Assembly (NCBI GenBank): GCA_947625235.1
Contig: CANQNP010000012.1
Location: 1-34,069, forward strand
Direction: 5' to 3'
Source of the DNA: an uncultured Atopobiaceae bacterium
GTDB taxonomy: Bacteria; Actinomycetota; Coriobacteriia; Coriobacteriales; Atopobiaceae
DNA: 34,069 nucleotides
Position numbers and translations under genes: made by a program
Shown here: positions 13,961-22,603 of the stretch, one piece after another
How the letters are laid out: the number at the start of each line of letters is the position of its first letter
How positions within the stretch are numbered: the first letter of the stretch is position 1
The notes under the pieces: model-generated
What the model was told of the DNA's origin: nothing
Databases searched by the model: none
Seen by the model: only the letters and a program-made list of their open reading frames with translations

Positions 13961-16900
13961 CAATATCCCCTCCTTCGGTCGTCCTCGTCGGCATCGTCGA
14001 TGGCGCTCAGCACTCTCGCAACGATTTCATCCCCGAAGGTACGCAGGTCCTGGACCGTTTCCGGGGTGGCGTTGCCCTGGATCTGAAAGGTGACAGACAC
14101 GGGCGTCGCGTTCCTCGCGGCCGGGGCCAGCGCGGCGGGCTCGGCCCTGGACAGCACAGACGCGGTCTGCGCCGCTGTCTGGACCCGCTCACCGCCGTTG
14201 AAATAGACCAGCTCCGGCCCTTCCTCGCCCACCAGGGCCACGCCCGGTTCAGCCGAGTTCGTGCCTCTCGCATGGCCCGGAATGTCAAAATAGGAGCCAT
14301 GGTAGGTGCCGCCGGCAAGTGCGCTCCGGGCCGCGCTCGCAAGGTTCCCATAGGCAGCCCTGACGCTGGGGAGCATACCGTTCGCGCCGTCGATGTAGCC
14401 CTGGATGGTGGCGCGGCCGCTCTCCGCGGCCTCGGTCCCCAGGTCCATGGCCTCAATGTCCGCGGCCAGGTCCTCCTGGAGCTGGTCCATCGTGTCAGTG
14501 AAGTCGGTCTTCAGGTCGGCAATACTGCCGGACGCTTCCTCCTGCTCCGCCTGCAGCTCCTGCCAGTTGGCCACCATCGCGGCCAGGTCCTCGTCGCTGG
14601 CGGAGGCCAGACCCGCGATAGCGTTCACAGATTCTGCGGAGCCGTCAGCGAAGCTGGCGATCACCGCGCTCAGCCCGTCGATGTCATTGGCCCGCTCGGA
14701 CAGGGATTGCAGGTTGGCGTTATAGTCCTGCCAGTAGGTGATCTGGCTCTCCAGGGCGCTGTTGATGTCCGAGGCGCTGGTGGCCACCACATCCGCCGCC
14801 TCATCCCACAGGGCATACTGGCCGCTGATGCTGTCATAGGCGGCACTGTACGCCTTCTCGTAGGATTCGGTGAGGGCCTGCACCTGCTCCATGGTGCTGG
14901 CGATCCTGTCGTTCAGCTCCTCGGTCTGGCGGGCGGCCTCGGCCTCCGCTTCGGTCTGCTCGTCGGTTACCCCGGTCAGCCGTTCATAGGCTTCCTGGGC
15001 ATCGTTGAGCGCGACCTCCGCATCCGCAAGGGCCTCGTTGTCCGCCTCGACCGCCTTGGTGTAGGTGTCGATGGCATCCTGAGCATCGAACATCTCATTG
15101 TTGTACCCGAGCAGGGAATTCTCCAGGCGGTAATACTCCGCCTGCTCCTCCTCGGTCAGAGCCACCGATTTGCTGCGAAGCTCGTTCATCCGCTCCAGGG
15201 CGGCGGCCCGGTCCTTTTCAAGATTCTCCATCTTGATCTGGGCCTCGGTGAGCTTCATGGAGTTGGCGGCGGCTTCGGTCATGACCTCGTTGTACTCCTC
15301 GTAGAGCGAGGACATATACTCCTGGTACGCCTGGGCCTCGGCGTTCTCTTTCCAAGCCTGGGTCTGCTGCCGCAGGGCTTCCGTGCCGCCCTCGATGGCC
15401 CCGGTCTCCAGGTCCACATAATCGGCCAGCTCAGGAATCGCGTTGCAGAGCAGGCCCAGGGTGTTGAGGTAGGTCTTGCTGTGCTCGTTGGACGCCTCGG
15501 TCCCCTCGCCCAGCTCATCCAGCTTGTTGATGTAGATTTCCGCGACCTGGGCCGTGGCAAGGGCCTGGTCGGAGGTCTGCTGGAAGGTGTCCCCGGCCTC
15601 GTCCATGGTTTCCTGCATATCCCGCGTGGCCTCGGTCAGTTCCTTCACCGAAGGGACGCCGTTATCCGCAGCGGTCACCAGGGCGACGATGCCGGCGGTC
15701 AGTCCGGCCACCGCGCCCACCGCCAGCATGACCGGCCCGGCCACCGCGAACATCGACGCCAGATTGAGTGCGGCCGCCACCTTCGTGACGGCCACATAAG
15801 CGGTGATGCCTGCGGTGAGAGCGCCGACCACTCCCACGAAGGTCATGGCCGCTTTGACCAGCGCCGGGTGTTTCTCCATGAACTCGTTCCCGACGGTGAG
15901 CACGTCCGTGGCGATTTCCGCCAGGGCCTGAAGCTCCGGATTGAACTCCTCGCCGATGGTGGTTTTCATGGCGTCCCAGGCGGAATTCATAAGGGTCAGC
16001 TGTCCGTTCAGATTATCCAGCTTGATCTCCGCCATCCGGGAGGCCGCCCCGGAGCATTCGTTGATGCTGGCGGTCAGCTTGGCGTAATCGGCGTCTGTGG
16101 CGTTCAGAATGGCCAGCAGGCCGTTGTACCCTCTCTGACCGGCGAGTGTCATGGCGTTGTTGACGCGCTCCGCCTCGGTCATCTCCGAAAAGTACACACG
16201 CAGTTCGTCGATGGTCTCGGAGAAGGACTTCATGGTGCCGTCAGCTTTGATGGCGGTAAATTCGTACTCGCCGAAGGCCGCGCTGGTCAGGGTGGCGCCC
16301 TCCAGAAGGCCGTTGAAGGTGTTCTTCAGCGCCGTGCCTGCGATGCTGCCTTTGACGCCGGCATTAGCCATGAGGCCCACCGCCACAGCCACATCTTCCA
16401 CGCTGAAGCCCAGGGCGCCGGCGATGGACGCCGCATTCTTAAATGTCTCGCCCATGATGCTGACGCTGGTGTTGGAGTTGGTGGCGGCCGCGGCCAGGAC
16501 GTCGGAGAAGTGCGCGGTGTCCGCGGCGGTGAGGCCGAAGGCGGTCAGATTGTCCGTCACGATGTCGGACACCAGGGCGAGATCCTCCCCGGAGGCCGCG
16601 GCCAGCTGGAGCACGCCGTCCATGCCGCTTAGCATCTCCTGGGCATCCCACCCGGCCATGGCCATGTAAGTCATGGCCTCGGCGCTCTCTTTCGCCGTGA
16701 ACTTCGTGGTCGCACCCAGCTCCTTGGCCTCGGCGGTCAGGGCCGCCATGTCCTCGGCCCCGGCCCCGGACAGGGCCTCCACCGTGCTCATCGTCTCCTG
16801 GAAGTCGGCGGCGATGCCTACGCAGGCCGTGTAGCCGTCGTAGATCTCCTTGAGGGCCACAGCGATCCCCGCCGCGGTGATGGCCTCCTGGATGGCGCCG

Positions 16901-17403
16901 AATGCCGCGGTGGTCCTCTCTCCAAAGGTAGAGGCCCCGTTGGCGGCCCGGTCCTGCTCCGCTTCCAGCTGCCGGATCTGGGCGGTCAGCTCCTGGTCCT
17001 TCTGGGACAGGTTAGCCGTATCCACACCGGCGTCCCGCAGCTTGGTCCCGGTGGCGCTCAGCTTCTGCTGCTGGCGCTCCAGGGCCGCCTGAGTGTCCTG
17101 GATGCGCTGCTCCAGCTTGACATCCTCACGCTCCAGGCCGGTGGTGGAGCCTTCCGTCTCCTTGATCTCCTTCTGAAGAAGATCGTGCTGCTTCTGCAGG
17201 CTCTCCAGCTTGGAGCGGGTGGCCTCCATCGCGCTCTGCTGCTTTTGGTAGGACGCGATGTCGCCCTGGAGCCGGTGCAGGCTCTGGACCTCTTTCCCCA
17301 GCCGTGTAAATTCCGCCTGGGCCTTGGAGACCGTGCCGCTGAAGCCGCCGTTCATCTTGGCGTTCAGTTGAAATATCATCTCAAATTCGCTTTTACTTGC
17401 CAT
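13960..17403 (-). CDS. Tail tape measure protein
   Basis: At 1147 residues this is the longest gene and sets tail length. Residues 25-155 and roughly 610-920 are long coiled coils. Residues 165-500 match the TP901-type tape-measure core (AALTAEAKELGATTKFTAKE, SALGFSVEDVAVAVGLMANA-like segments, GVKGSIAGTALKNTFNGL). Residues 518-580 form hydrophobic, probably membrane-active segments. The C-terminus has a Ser/Ala/Pro-rich tail-tip region (GEEGPELVYFNGGERVQT). The start ATG lies inside the -1 frame extension of the tail assembly chaperone. No lytic domain is visible. Confidence 0.95.
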   Translation of the reverse strand: MASKSEFEMIFQLNAKMNGGFSGTVSKAQAEFTRLGKEVQSLHRLQGDIASYQKQQSAMEATRSKLESLQKQHDLLQKEIKETEGSTTGLEREDVKLEQRIQDTQAALERQQQKLSATGTKLRDAGVDTANLSQKDQELTAQIRQLEAEQDRAANGASTFGERTTAAFGAIQEAITAAGIAVALKEIYDGYTACVGIAADFQETMSTVEALSGAGAEDMAALTAEAKELGATTKFTAKESAEAMTYMAMAGWDAQEMLSGMDGVLQLAAASGEDLALVSDIVTDNLTAFGLTAADTAHFSDVLAAAATNSNTSVSIMGETFKNAASIAGALGFSVEDVAVAVGLMANAGVKGSIAGTALKNTFNGLLEGATLTSAAFGEYEFTAIKADGTMKSFSETIDELRVYFSEMTEAERVNNAMTLAGQRGYNGLLAILNATDADYAKLTASINECSGAASRMAEIKLDNLNGQLTLMNSAWDAMKTTIGEEFNPELQALAEIATDVLTVGNEFMEKHPALVKAAMTFVGVVGALTAGITAYVAVTKVAAALNLASMFAVAGPVMLAVGAVAGLTAGIVALVTAADNGVPSVKELTEATRDMQETMDEAGDTFQQTSDQALATAQVAEIYINKLDELGEGTEASNEHSKTYLNTLGLLCNAIPELADYVDLETGAIEGGTEALRQQTQAWKENAEAQAYQEYMSSLYEEYNEVMTEAAANSMKLTEAQIKMENLEKDRAAALERMNELRSKSVALTEEEQAEYYRLENSLLGYNNEMFDAQDAIDTYTKAVEADNEALADAEVALNDAQEAYERLTGVTDEQTEAEAEAARQTEELNDRIASTMEQVQALTESYEKAYSAAYDSISGQYALWDEAADVVATSASDINSALESQITYWQDYNANLQSLSERANDIDGLSAVIASFADGSAESVNAIAGLASASDEDLAAMVANWQELQAEQEEASGSIADLKTDFTDTMDQLQEDLAADIEAMDLGTEAAESGRATIQGYIDGANGMLPSVRAAYGNLASAARSALAGGTYHGSYFDIPGHARGTNSAEPGVALVGEEGPELVYFNGGERVQTAAQTASVLSRAEPAALAPAARNATPVSVTFQIQGNATPETVQDLRTFGDEIVARVLSAIDDADEDDRRRGY

Positions 17404-17982
17404 CGGCGGCCTCCTTTCTCTCCTCGTCGATCACGGCGTTGTTGGCCCTGATCCAGTACCGCAGCTCCCGTAGCGTCATGGACAGCCACTCCGAGAGGGG
17501 TGTGTGGTTGTTCATCGACAGCTTCAGGACCTGTTTATGGAGCCATAGTCCGTCCTTCCCGGCTACGACCCCGCACGCAGTAAAAAAGACCGGGCCTTCT
17601 TGCAGATGCCCTGGAAGTCTCGCATGGGCATGGCCTTCATGGCGTCGGCATTCAGAATGCGGATGCCCTTGTCATCCCGCGCGGAGCAGGCCCGGACGGC
17701 CATGCCGCACAGGAACTCGCTGGAGAACTCCGGCGTCACCAGAGTCCTGCCGCGCATGAGGATCTCGTTCTCGATGGCGCAGTGGTCGGCGCCGGTGAGG
17801 GAGTCCCAGTTGAAGGTCAGGCTCTCGATGGTGTGACCCTGGTGGATGAACGGCTTTCTGAAGGTGTGGGTATAGGTGCCCACATCCGTCTCCTTCTTGG
17901 CGGCCTCCTCCTCGGCAACGGCCTGGGCGGCGGAGTCCTCCGCTCCGGCGGCAGCGGTGATCTTGCTCTTGTCGGTGCTCAT
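17393..17982 (-). CDS. Tail assembly chaperone, -1 frameshift long form
   Basis: If ribosomes slip back one base on TTTTTTA (17587-17581), the chaperone frame continues 62 codons to a TAA at 17395-17393, giving about 196 residues. The added part includes HKQVLKLSMNNHTPLSEWLS and TLRELRYWIRANNAVIDEER. It has no ribosome binding site or good start of its own and exactly fills the gap up to the tape-measure gene. P2 (E/E') and lambda (G/GT) make a chaperone extension in the same way and place. Confidence 0.8.
17563..17982 (-). CDS. Tail assembly chaperone, short form
   Basis: This 139-residue protein resembles P2 gpE-type tail assembly chaperones. It has an acidic, Ala-rich N-terminus and a core beginning TYTHTFRKPFIHQGHTIESL, followed by LTFNWDSLTGADHCAIENEI. 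It should bind the tape measure and recruit tube subunits, and is absent from mature virions. The ATG at 17982 is preceded by AAGGGGTATTTCT; an earlier start six codons upstream overlaps this site. Its 3' end carries the slippery heptamer used for the long form. Confidence 0.88.
   Translation of the reverse strand: MSTDKSKITAAAGAEDSAAQAVAEEEAAKKETDVGTYTHTFRKPFIHQGHTIESLTFNWDSLTGADHCAIENEILMRGRTLVTPEFSSEFLCGMAVRACSARDDKGIRILNADAMKAMPMRDFQGICKKARSFLLRAGS
17581..17587 (-). promoter_or_regulatory. -1 ribosomal frameshift slippery site
   Basis: The minus strand reads T-TTT-TTA in the zero frame (codons TCT TTT TTA), the X-XXY-YYZ form used by HIV-1. It lies six codons before the short-form stop. 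I could not identify a certain stimulatory structure downstream. Confidence 0.8.
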
Positions 17983-17998
17983 AGAAATACCCCTTTCC

Positions 17999-18040
17999 AA
18001 AAATGGAGCGGGTCCCAGGCGAACACGCCGGGGACCCGCT
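17999..18040 (-). terminator. Terminator after the tail tube gene
   Basis: On the minus strand AGCGGGTCCC pairs with GGGACCCGCT (10 perfect pairs), then after one mismatch GGCG pairs with CGCC around TGTT. The stem is followed by CCATTTTTGG. It lies between tube and chaperone genes and probably lowers expression of the assembly genes relative to the abundant sheath and tube. Confidence 0.8.
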
Positions 18041-18045
18041 GTGTC

Positions 18046-18567
18046 TTACTTGCCCAGAGCCTTCCGGACCGGCTCCATGTAGTCCACGCCCTTGATGACG
18101 CAGCGCATATTGCGCTTATCGACCTCCCACAGCTGTTCGCCGTCCTTGTAGGCGGCGAAGTAGTACACCGCGTACTCGCCGGTGGTGTCGGCGGCGGCCA
18201 TGGGTGCGACGTTGCCGGGGGTGGTGGTCTTGGGTCGGACGATCATCACGTACTTGTCGGCCCAAGTGCCCACGTCCGCGTCCTCCACGTCCCAGTACTC
18301 CTCGGCCACCCGCATATCCAGCTGGTGCTTCTTGGGGCTCATCAGCTTGACTGCGTCCCCGTGGGGCGTGAGCCAGGTGATGGTGGTGGACATGGCGCTC
18401 ACCATGCCGTACAGCGGCACCTCCATCTCGCCCATCATGCCCGCGCCGGAGATGGTGACGCAGGGATAGGCGATAGCGGGGAGCTGGACGCGGGCCACGC
18501 CCAGCAGATTGATGCTGTCTTCGTAGATCTCCAGGTTGATGTAGGCGGCAGCCTGTTTGGTGCTCAT
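18046..18567 (-). CDS. Major tail tube protein
   Basis: This 173-residue protein matches the P2 FII-type tail tube family. It has a typical N-terminus (NLEIYEDSINLLGVARVQLP), a middle GAGMMGEMEVPLYGMVSAMS segment and a C-terminal MRCVIKGVDYMEPVRKALGK. Hexamers of it form the inner tube of the contractile tail. The ATG has the strong ribosome binding site AAGGAGGTAAACT, as expected for a highly made structural protein. It follows the sheath gene and is closed by its own terminator. Confidence 0.93.
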   Translation of the reverse strand: MSTKQAAAYINLEIYEDSINLLGVARVQLPAIAYPCVTISGAGMMGEMEVPLYGMVSAMSTTITWLTPHGDAVKLMSPKKHQLDMRVAEEYWDVEDADVGTWADKYVMIVRPKTTTPGNVAPMAAADTTGEYAVYYFAAYKDGEQLWEVDKRNMRCVIKGVDYMEPVRKALGK

Positions 18568-18601
18568 AGTTTACCTCCTTCTGTAGTCGCCAGCCCCGCC
18601 G

Positions 18602-18631
18602 GGCAAATTCCCAAGCGGTTGGGATTTTGCC
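18602..18631. repeat. Palindromic hairpin element, copy 2
   Basis: The arms GGCAAATTCCCAA and TTGGGATTTTGCC pair over 13 positions with one T-T mismatch around the loop GCGG. It fills most of the gap between sheath and tube genes and is enclosed by an outer CCGCCGG/CCGGCGG pair. It is the sister of 512-539, with the loop inverted. It may shape the sheath/tube message. Confidence 0.6.
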
Positions 18632-18651
18632 GCGGCAGAAGCCGGCGGGAA

Positions 18652-20109
18652 TTACGCCGCCAGGTTCAGGGCGCTGGTGAGATAGTCCACGGAGAACTCC
18701 AGGACGAAGTGGATCTCCTGCGTCGGAACAGGGGGAGTGATGTAGATGTGGAACTTGATGATGCCCGCCAGCAGGCCGGTCACCGGGTTCTCCTCGGCCT
18801 TCAGCTCCACCCTGGCGCCCAGCAGATACTCCTGACTCACCAGGCCGTTGAGCCAGATGTTGACGGTGTCCTGGATGTTGTCCAGGAGCCGCAGGCGCAT
18901 GGGCTTGTCCAGCTTGGACCAGAACGTCCGAATGAGGGTGTTGCCGACGAAGTCGAACATCCTGCTCACGGGAATGAACTGGTCCTTGACGTCGGTGTTG
19001 GCCGGGTAGCAGGCGGTGTAGTTGTTCCGGGCGGTCCAGCCCATGCTCATGAAGTTCAGAGAGGTGACGATGCCGTAGCCGGCGATGATGTTGGTCTGCT
19101 CGAAGGTGAGGACCACTTCGGTGCCGTCCTCCAGGCAGGCGCCGTCCATCTTGAAGTTCTTGTTGGACGGGCTCTCGAAGGGGACGCCGCCGTTGTCAGC
19201 GTCCACGGTGGCCATGAGGCCCGCCAGCTGGGTGCTGGTGTGGAAGATGTAATCCCCCAGCCGGACCATGGGCCAGCACAGGATCTGGTTCTCATCGACG
19301 AAGTTGTTCTTGTTCTTTGTCGCCAGCAGGTCGCTGTACTTGCGGACGCCTTCCGCGCCGCAGTCGAAGTCGATGAGGGCCTTGGCCCGGAACAGGCCGT
19401 TGATGCCCTCCGCCTTGGTGGCCATGACCGCCGCCACGACGGTGTCGTGGGACCAGCCGGGGGCGCAGATCAGGTCGGGGACCAGGCCCACCGTACTCAT
19501 GCAGGCATCGATGACGCCGAGGCCCTCCACGATGTCGGTCTTGGCCACGGCGCTGGGCTTGACCGCGCTGAACTTGATGTACAGCTGCTCTTCACTGTAG
19601 TGCTCGCCGGTGCTCAGAAGCTCCACCAGGCAGGCGCCGGCGTCCTCGTCGTAGAGGATGCTGTAGTCCTCGTCCAGGGCCAGGATGTTCTCGCTGAACT
19701 CGTTGTCCGTACTCACCTGGATCGTGGACGGGATGGCGTCGAAGGAGATTTTTGCCTGGTGGTCCGTCACGGGGATGGGGGTCTGCCCGTCGCCCGCCTC
19801 CTCGTCCTTCATCTCAGCCTTGCTGGAGTCCAGCACGCTGCAGAAGATGACCGGCTGACGGCCATACAGCTGGAAGTGGGAGTACATGAACTCGCACAGG
19901 GGGTAGCTTTTCCAATCGTAGGAGAAGCCGAGCTGCTGGACGGCTTCATCCCAGCTGGTGCAGAGCACGGGCACGTTGGGTTTCGCGGGATCGGTAGCGG
20001 AATGAGCGGGCGCGGCGCCCACCACGAAGGGGACGCTGACGTCGGCCAGAACGGGGGTGCTGACAGAGGTGGCCTGCTCCTCCACATGAACGCCAAGATT
20101 CAAAGCCAT
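18652..20109 (-). CDS. Tail sheath protein
   Basis: This 485-residue protein is a contractile tail sheath subunit. The N-terminal MALNLGVHVEEQATSVSTPV is typical, as are the variable outer domain in the middle and the conserved C-terminal part with TSLNFMSMGWTARNNYTACY, FIPVSRMFDFVGNTLIRTFW and the closing IKFHIYITPPVPTQEIHFVL. It contracts on adsorption to drive the tube through the envelope. The ATG follows GGAGGAAACATC. It defines the phage as a myovirus. Confidence 0.96.
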   Translation of the reverse strand: MALNLGVHVEEQATSVSTPVLADVSVPFVVGAAPAHSATDPAKPNVPVLCTSWDEAVQQLGFSYDWKSYPLCEFMYSHFQLYGRQPVIFCSVLDSSKAEMKDEEAGDGQTPIPVTDHQAKISFDAIPSTIQVSTDNEFSENILALDEDYSILYDEDAGACLVELLSTGEHYSEEQLYIKFSAVKPSAVAKTDIVEGLGVIDACMSTVGLVPDLICAPGWSHDTVVAAVMATKAEGINGLFRAKALIDFDCGAEGVRKYSDLLATKNKNNFVDENQILCWPMVRLGDYIFHTSTQLAGLMATVDADNGGVPFESPSNKNFKMDGACLEDGTEVVLTFEQTNIIAGYGIVTSLNFMSMGWTARNNYTACYPANTDVKDQFIPVSRMFDFVGNTLIRTFWSKLDKPMRLRLLDNIQDTVNIWLNGLVSQEYLLGARVELKAEENPVTGLLAGIIKFHIYITPPVPTQEIHFVLEFSVDYLTSALNLAA

Positions 20110-20121
20110 GATGTTTCCTCC

Positions 20122-20460
20122 TTACACGACGTTCCCGGCCGCCACGCGCTGATAGTTCTTATACAGAGCGTTGCCGGGCTTCTTGACCTTCAGCCTGGCT
20201 TCCGGGAGAGCGTCCCCGGAGACGATGAGCGTCTTGATCAGGGGATACTTCTCGATGGCCGCAGACGCGGCGGCCAGAGCCGCCCTGCGCGTCCCACGGT
20301 AGACCGTGCCATGCTGAATGAGGCCGACGATGCTGGGGCCGATGTAGCAGTAGAAGCCCGAACTGTCGCCGGACTTCGCCTTGCCGACGGCGGTCTCAGA
20401 CCCTGCCGCCTTGACCGGCAGGGTAGCCGCTTCCGCGGTAGTCTGCTTGGTTTTTTCCAT
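20122..20460 (-). CDS. Small phage protein between tail terminator and sheath
   Basis: This 112-residue protein has a disordered Thr/Ala/Lys-rich N-terminus (about residues 1-35) and then a compact alpha/beta part (GFYCYIGPSIVGLIQHGTVY, AALAAASAAIEKYPLIKTLI). Proteins of this size often lie just before the sheath gene in myophages of gut Bacillota; their role is unknown, perhaps in neck or tube initiation. The ATG follows GGAAGGTGCCCA. It overlaps the end of the preceding gene by 65 bases in another frame, an unusually long overlap here. Confidence 0.7.
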   Translation of the reverse strand: MEKTKQTTAEAATLPVKAAGSETAVGKAKSGDSSGFYCYIGPSIVGLIQHGTVYRGTRRAALAAASAAIEKYPLIKTLIVSGDALPEARLKVKKPGNALYKNYQRVAAGNVV

Positions 20461-20971
20461 TGGGCACCTTCCTTTCGATGATGGGGAGCTTCCAAGTGGT
20501 GATCATCTCCCCGAGATAAAACGGTGATACTGCGGTTTGGCTCGGATTGCCCGGATACACCAGGGTTTCCACCCCGGCGTCCAGGTCAAGCCTGAACTGG
20601 TCCCCGACCACGCACGCCTCCAGGAGTGCGATTCGGAGCCGTTCCATGACGGTCAGAAGGAACAGCCGCCCCTCCTGCTCGTTTTCGTGGTACACACAGA
20701 AGCACGTGCGCACCACGGCGGTGGACTTGCGGAGCTTCACCCCGGTCGGGAACTGCTCCGCACCGTCCTGGCTGGTGATCACCTCGTGGGTGATGAACGG
20801 TGCATACTGTGCATATAAATGCAGGTCCGGCAGACAGGGGTAGTACACCGCTGGCGCCCGGTAGGGCTTCGGCTCCTCGTCCTCCTCCTGCATCTGCACC
20901 GGGAGGAGCAGGTCGGCGACACACCTTTCGGTGAACGCCGTAAGCTGCTCTAAAAGGGTTACTCTTGTCAT
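20396..20971 (-). CDS. Probable tail terminator / neck protein
   Basis: This 191-residue protein lies between the gpZ-like protein and the sheath, where myophages encode the tail terminator. Its alpha/beta make-up (ERCVADLLLPVQMQ, VVRTCFCVYHENEQEGRLFL, TVMERLRIALLEACVVGDQF) fits that family. The ATG follows GAGGTGACGAG. The last 20 codons are read twice because the next gene starts inside them. The assignment rests mostly on position. Confidence 0.65.
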   Translation of the reverse strand: MTRVTLLEQLTAFTERCVADLLLPVQMQEEDEEPKPYRAPAVYYPCLPDLHLYAQYAPFITHEVITSQDGAEQFPTGVKLRKSTAVVRTCFCVYHENEQEGRLFLLTVMERLRIALLEACVVGDQFRLDLDAGVETLVYPGNPSQTAVSPFYLGEMITTWKLPIIERKVPNGKNQADYRGSGYPAGQGGRV

Positions 20972-20975
20972 CTCG

Positions 20976-21704
20976 TCACCTCATGTAGCCGCTCAGAATG
21001 GCCATGACGCTGTGGTTCAGATCCTTCTCGAAGGACTGCATGGCATCATCGACCAGGACCTTTTCAACGGCCTCGCTGCCAAGCATCTGGGGGACGGAGG
21101 GGCCGAACAGCTCCTCGATCTCGTCCTTCCCGCCGGAGGTCATGCCGCCGGTCCGCTCGTAGATGCCCACGTGTCCGTTGGGCATCCTGGCCACGAACGC
21201 GCTCTCAAAGCGGGTGGGGGAGGTCCCCTTCAGCACGTGGCCGGCTGCGGGGACGCTGGGGTACACCAGCCGCCAGTGGTCCTCGCCGGTCATGACCGGC
21301 AGGCGGCCGCTGGTGTCTCTGGTGGGCTGGCTGGGCGTGGCGCCGTCAAAGCGGTACAGAGGGATGCGCTGGCCTCCGAAGCGGACGTAGGCTTGCACGC
21401 CGCTGTCGTAGGTGTAGGTCACCTGGACGTTCTCGTTCTCGCGGATGTTCGCGGCGGAGATGGCGTACCGTTCCCGGACCGCCTTCACGTTGGACCGCTG
21501 GAGCCGGGCGACCGCCTTGCTCATGGCACTGCGCACCGCCCGCTCCACGCCGCCCTGCACACCGGCAAGTATCCGTGTGGCCCGGTCTATGGCCTCCTGC
21601 CCAGCTACGGAAAGCTGGATGCCGGCGAAGCCTCCGCTGTTGGTCGGCCCCGCCCACTGGCCGCCGCCAGTGTGTACGCGGGCCTCTCTGCTGATGTCGC
21701 TCAC
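20976..21704 (-). CDS. gpZ-like minor tail / tail completion protein
   Basis: This 242-residue protein has the helical segment AIDRATRILAGVQGGVERAV, followed by MSKAVARLQRSNVKAVRERY and AISAANIR, as in lambda gpZ-like tail-completion proteins. These connect tail and head-side factors. A C-terminal part (GHVGIYERTGG, EIEELFGPSVPQML) is also typical. The start is GTG at 21704, overlapping the upstream stop as GTGA. Confidence 0.75.
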   Translation of the reverse strand: MSDISREARVHTGGGQWAGPTNSGGFAGIQLSVAGQEAIDRATRILAGVQGGVERAVRSAMSKAVARLQRSNVKAVRERYAISAANIRENENVQVTYTYDSGVQAYVRFGGQRIPLYRFDGATPSQPTRDTSGRLPVMTGEDHWRLVYPSVPAAGHVLKGTSPTRFESAFVARMPNGHVGIYERTGGMTSGGKDEIEELFGPSVPQMLGSEAVEKVLVDDAMQSFEKDLNHSVMAILSGYMR

Positions 21705-22063
21705 TGCGCCACCGCCTCCAGTTCCATCTGCAGCATCCCCATGTAGCTGGTAGACGCAACGATGTAATACCGCTGGAAGAACCGGCCGCCTTCCTTGGTG
21801 GCGACCTCCAGGCTGGAGCCTTGCTTCGGGACCTTGCCCCCCACATCCTCCAGGGCACAGTAGAGGGTGGCGGTCACCAGGTGGAGCCCGCGGACATGGT
21901 CATCGGTCAGCCGGCTCCGCTTCTCCTGCACCGGCCCCTCCAGCACCACGGGGATATCCGGGTACTCGTTCCCGTCATAGCGGACGGTGCGGTTCTCCGC
22001 GAACTCCTTGGTGTTCAGATAGACCTTCTTGACGTCCCGAGCGACCATGTCCTTGAAGCTCAT
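21701..22063 (-). CDS. Head-tail joining protein
   Basis: This 120-residue protein has a beta-rich pattern (NEYPDIPVVLEGPVQEKRSR and QRYYIVASTSYMGMLQMELE) that resembles the lambda gpFII / Gifsy-2-type joining family. It would complete the head after packaging and take up the tail. The start overlaps the upstream stop as ATGA, and its own stop overlaps the next GTG. Family assignment is moderate; position supports it. Confidence 0.7.
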   Translation of the reverse strand: MSFKDMVARDVKKVYLNTKEFAENRTVRYDGNEYPDIPVVLEGPVQEKRSRLTDDHVRGLHLVTATLYCALEDVGGKVPKQGSSLEVATKEGGRFFQRYYIVASTSYMGMLQMELEAVAQ

Positions 22064-22599
22064 ACCACGGGACCCTCCACGCCGATGTCCGGAGGAGCCT
22101 CATCATCCTCGCCGTCGGCATCGGCGAGATCCAGCTCGACGGCCGCCAGCAGGTCCGCGATGGCGCCCTTGTTCCGGCACTTGCTGACGTCCACGCCCAG
22201 GTCGGCGGCCAGGGCCTCCATGTCCTTGCGCTCCATGGCCAGCAGGTCATCCCGGACGAAGTGGCCGTCAACGATGCCGAGGGTGTCCGGGATGGAGATG
22301 GACTCGGGAACGCTCTGAACGGGCGCGTCCTGGCCGCTGTCGCCGCCGTCAGGCGCGTCCCCGCCATCGGGCGGGGTGGTGCCCGTCTCGGGGGCGGGGG
22401 CGCTCACAGGGGCCTTCTGGCCGCCAGCGGCGGGGTGTTCCGGGGCGCCGCTCTCATCGATAATCCTGGCGGCCCCGATGCCGGTGAGCAGGACGGCCTC
22501 GGCGTCCCCAACAGACACCACGTCGCCGCGGTACGCCACAGCCGGCCTGCCGTTGCGGGTGAAGCTACACCCGCCGCAGATGATTTTCACTGTCTTCAT
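22060..22599 (-). CDS. Head-tail connector region protein with disordered middle
   Basis: This 179-residue protein has three parts. The N-terminal beta domain (KTVKIICGGCSFTRNGRPAV, YRGDVVSVGDAEAVLL) covers residues 1-48. A Pro/Gly/Asp-rich low-complexity linker covers roughly 55-100. The C-terminal helical part includes MEALAADLGVDVSKCRNKGA and IADLLAAV, which looks like a HeH/SAP-type small domain that could bind DNA. It lies where lambda has FI. The ATG follows AAGGAGTAAGCCG. Function is not certain. Confidence 0.65.
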   Translation of the reverse strand: MKTVKIICGGCSFTRNGRPAVAYRGDVVSVGDAEAVLLTGIGAARIIDESGAPEHPAAGGQKAPVSAPAPETGTTPPDGGDAPDGGDSGQDAPVQSVPESISIPDTLGIVDGHFVRDDLLAMERKDMEALAADLGVDVSKCRNKGAIADLLAAVELDLADADGEDDEAPPDIGVEGPVV

Positions 22600-22603
22600 C
22601 GGC

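Noticed and set aside
14272-16632. Plus-strand open frame of 786 codons opposite the tape measure
   Set aside because: Antisense shadow rich in His, Gly, Val and Leu, without start signals.
17782-20481. Plus-strand open frame of 899 codons opposite sheath and tube
   Set aside because: Antisense shadow; both minus-strand genes are clear tail proteins with strong ribosome binding sites.
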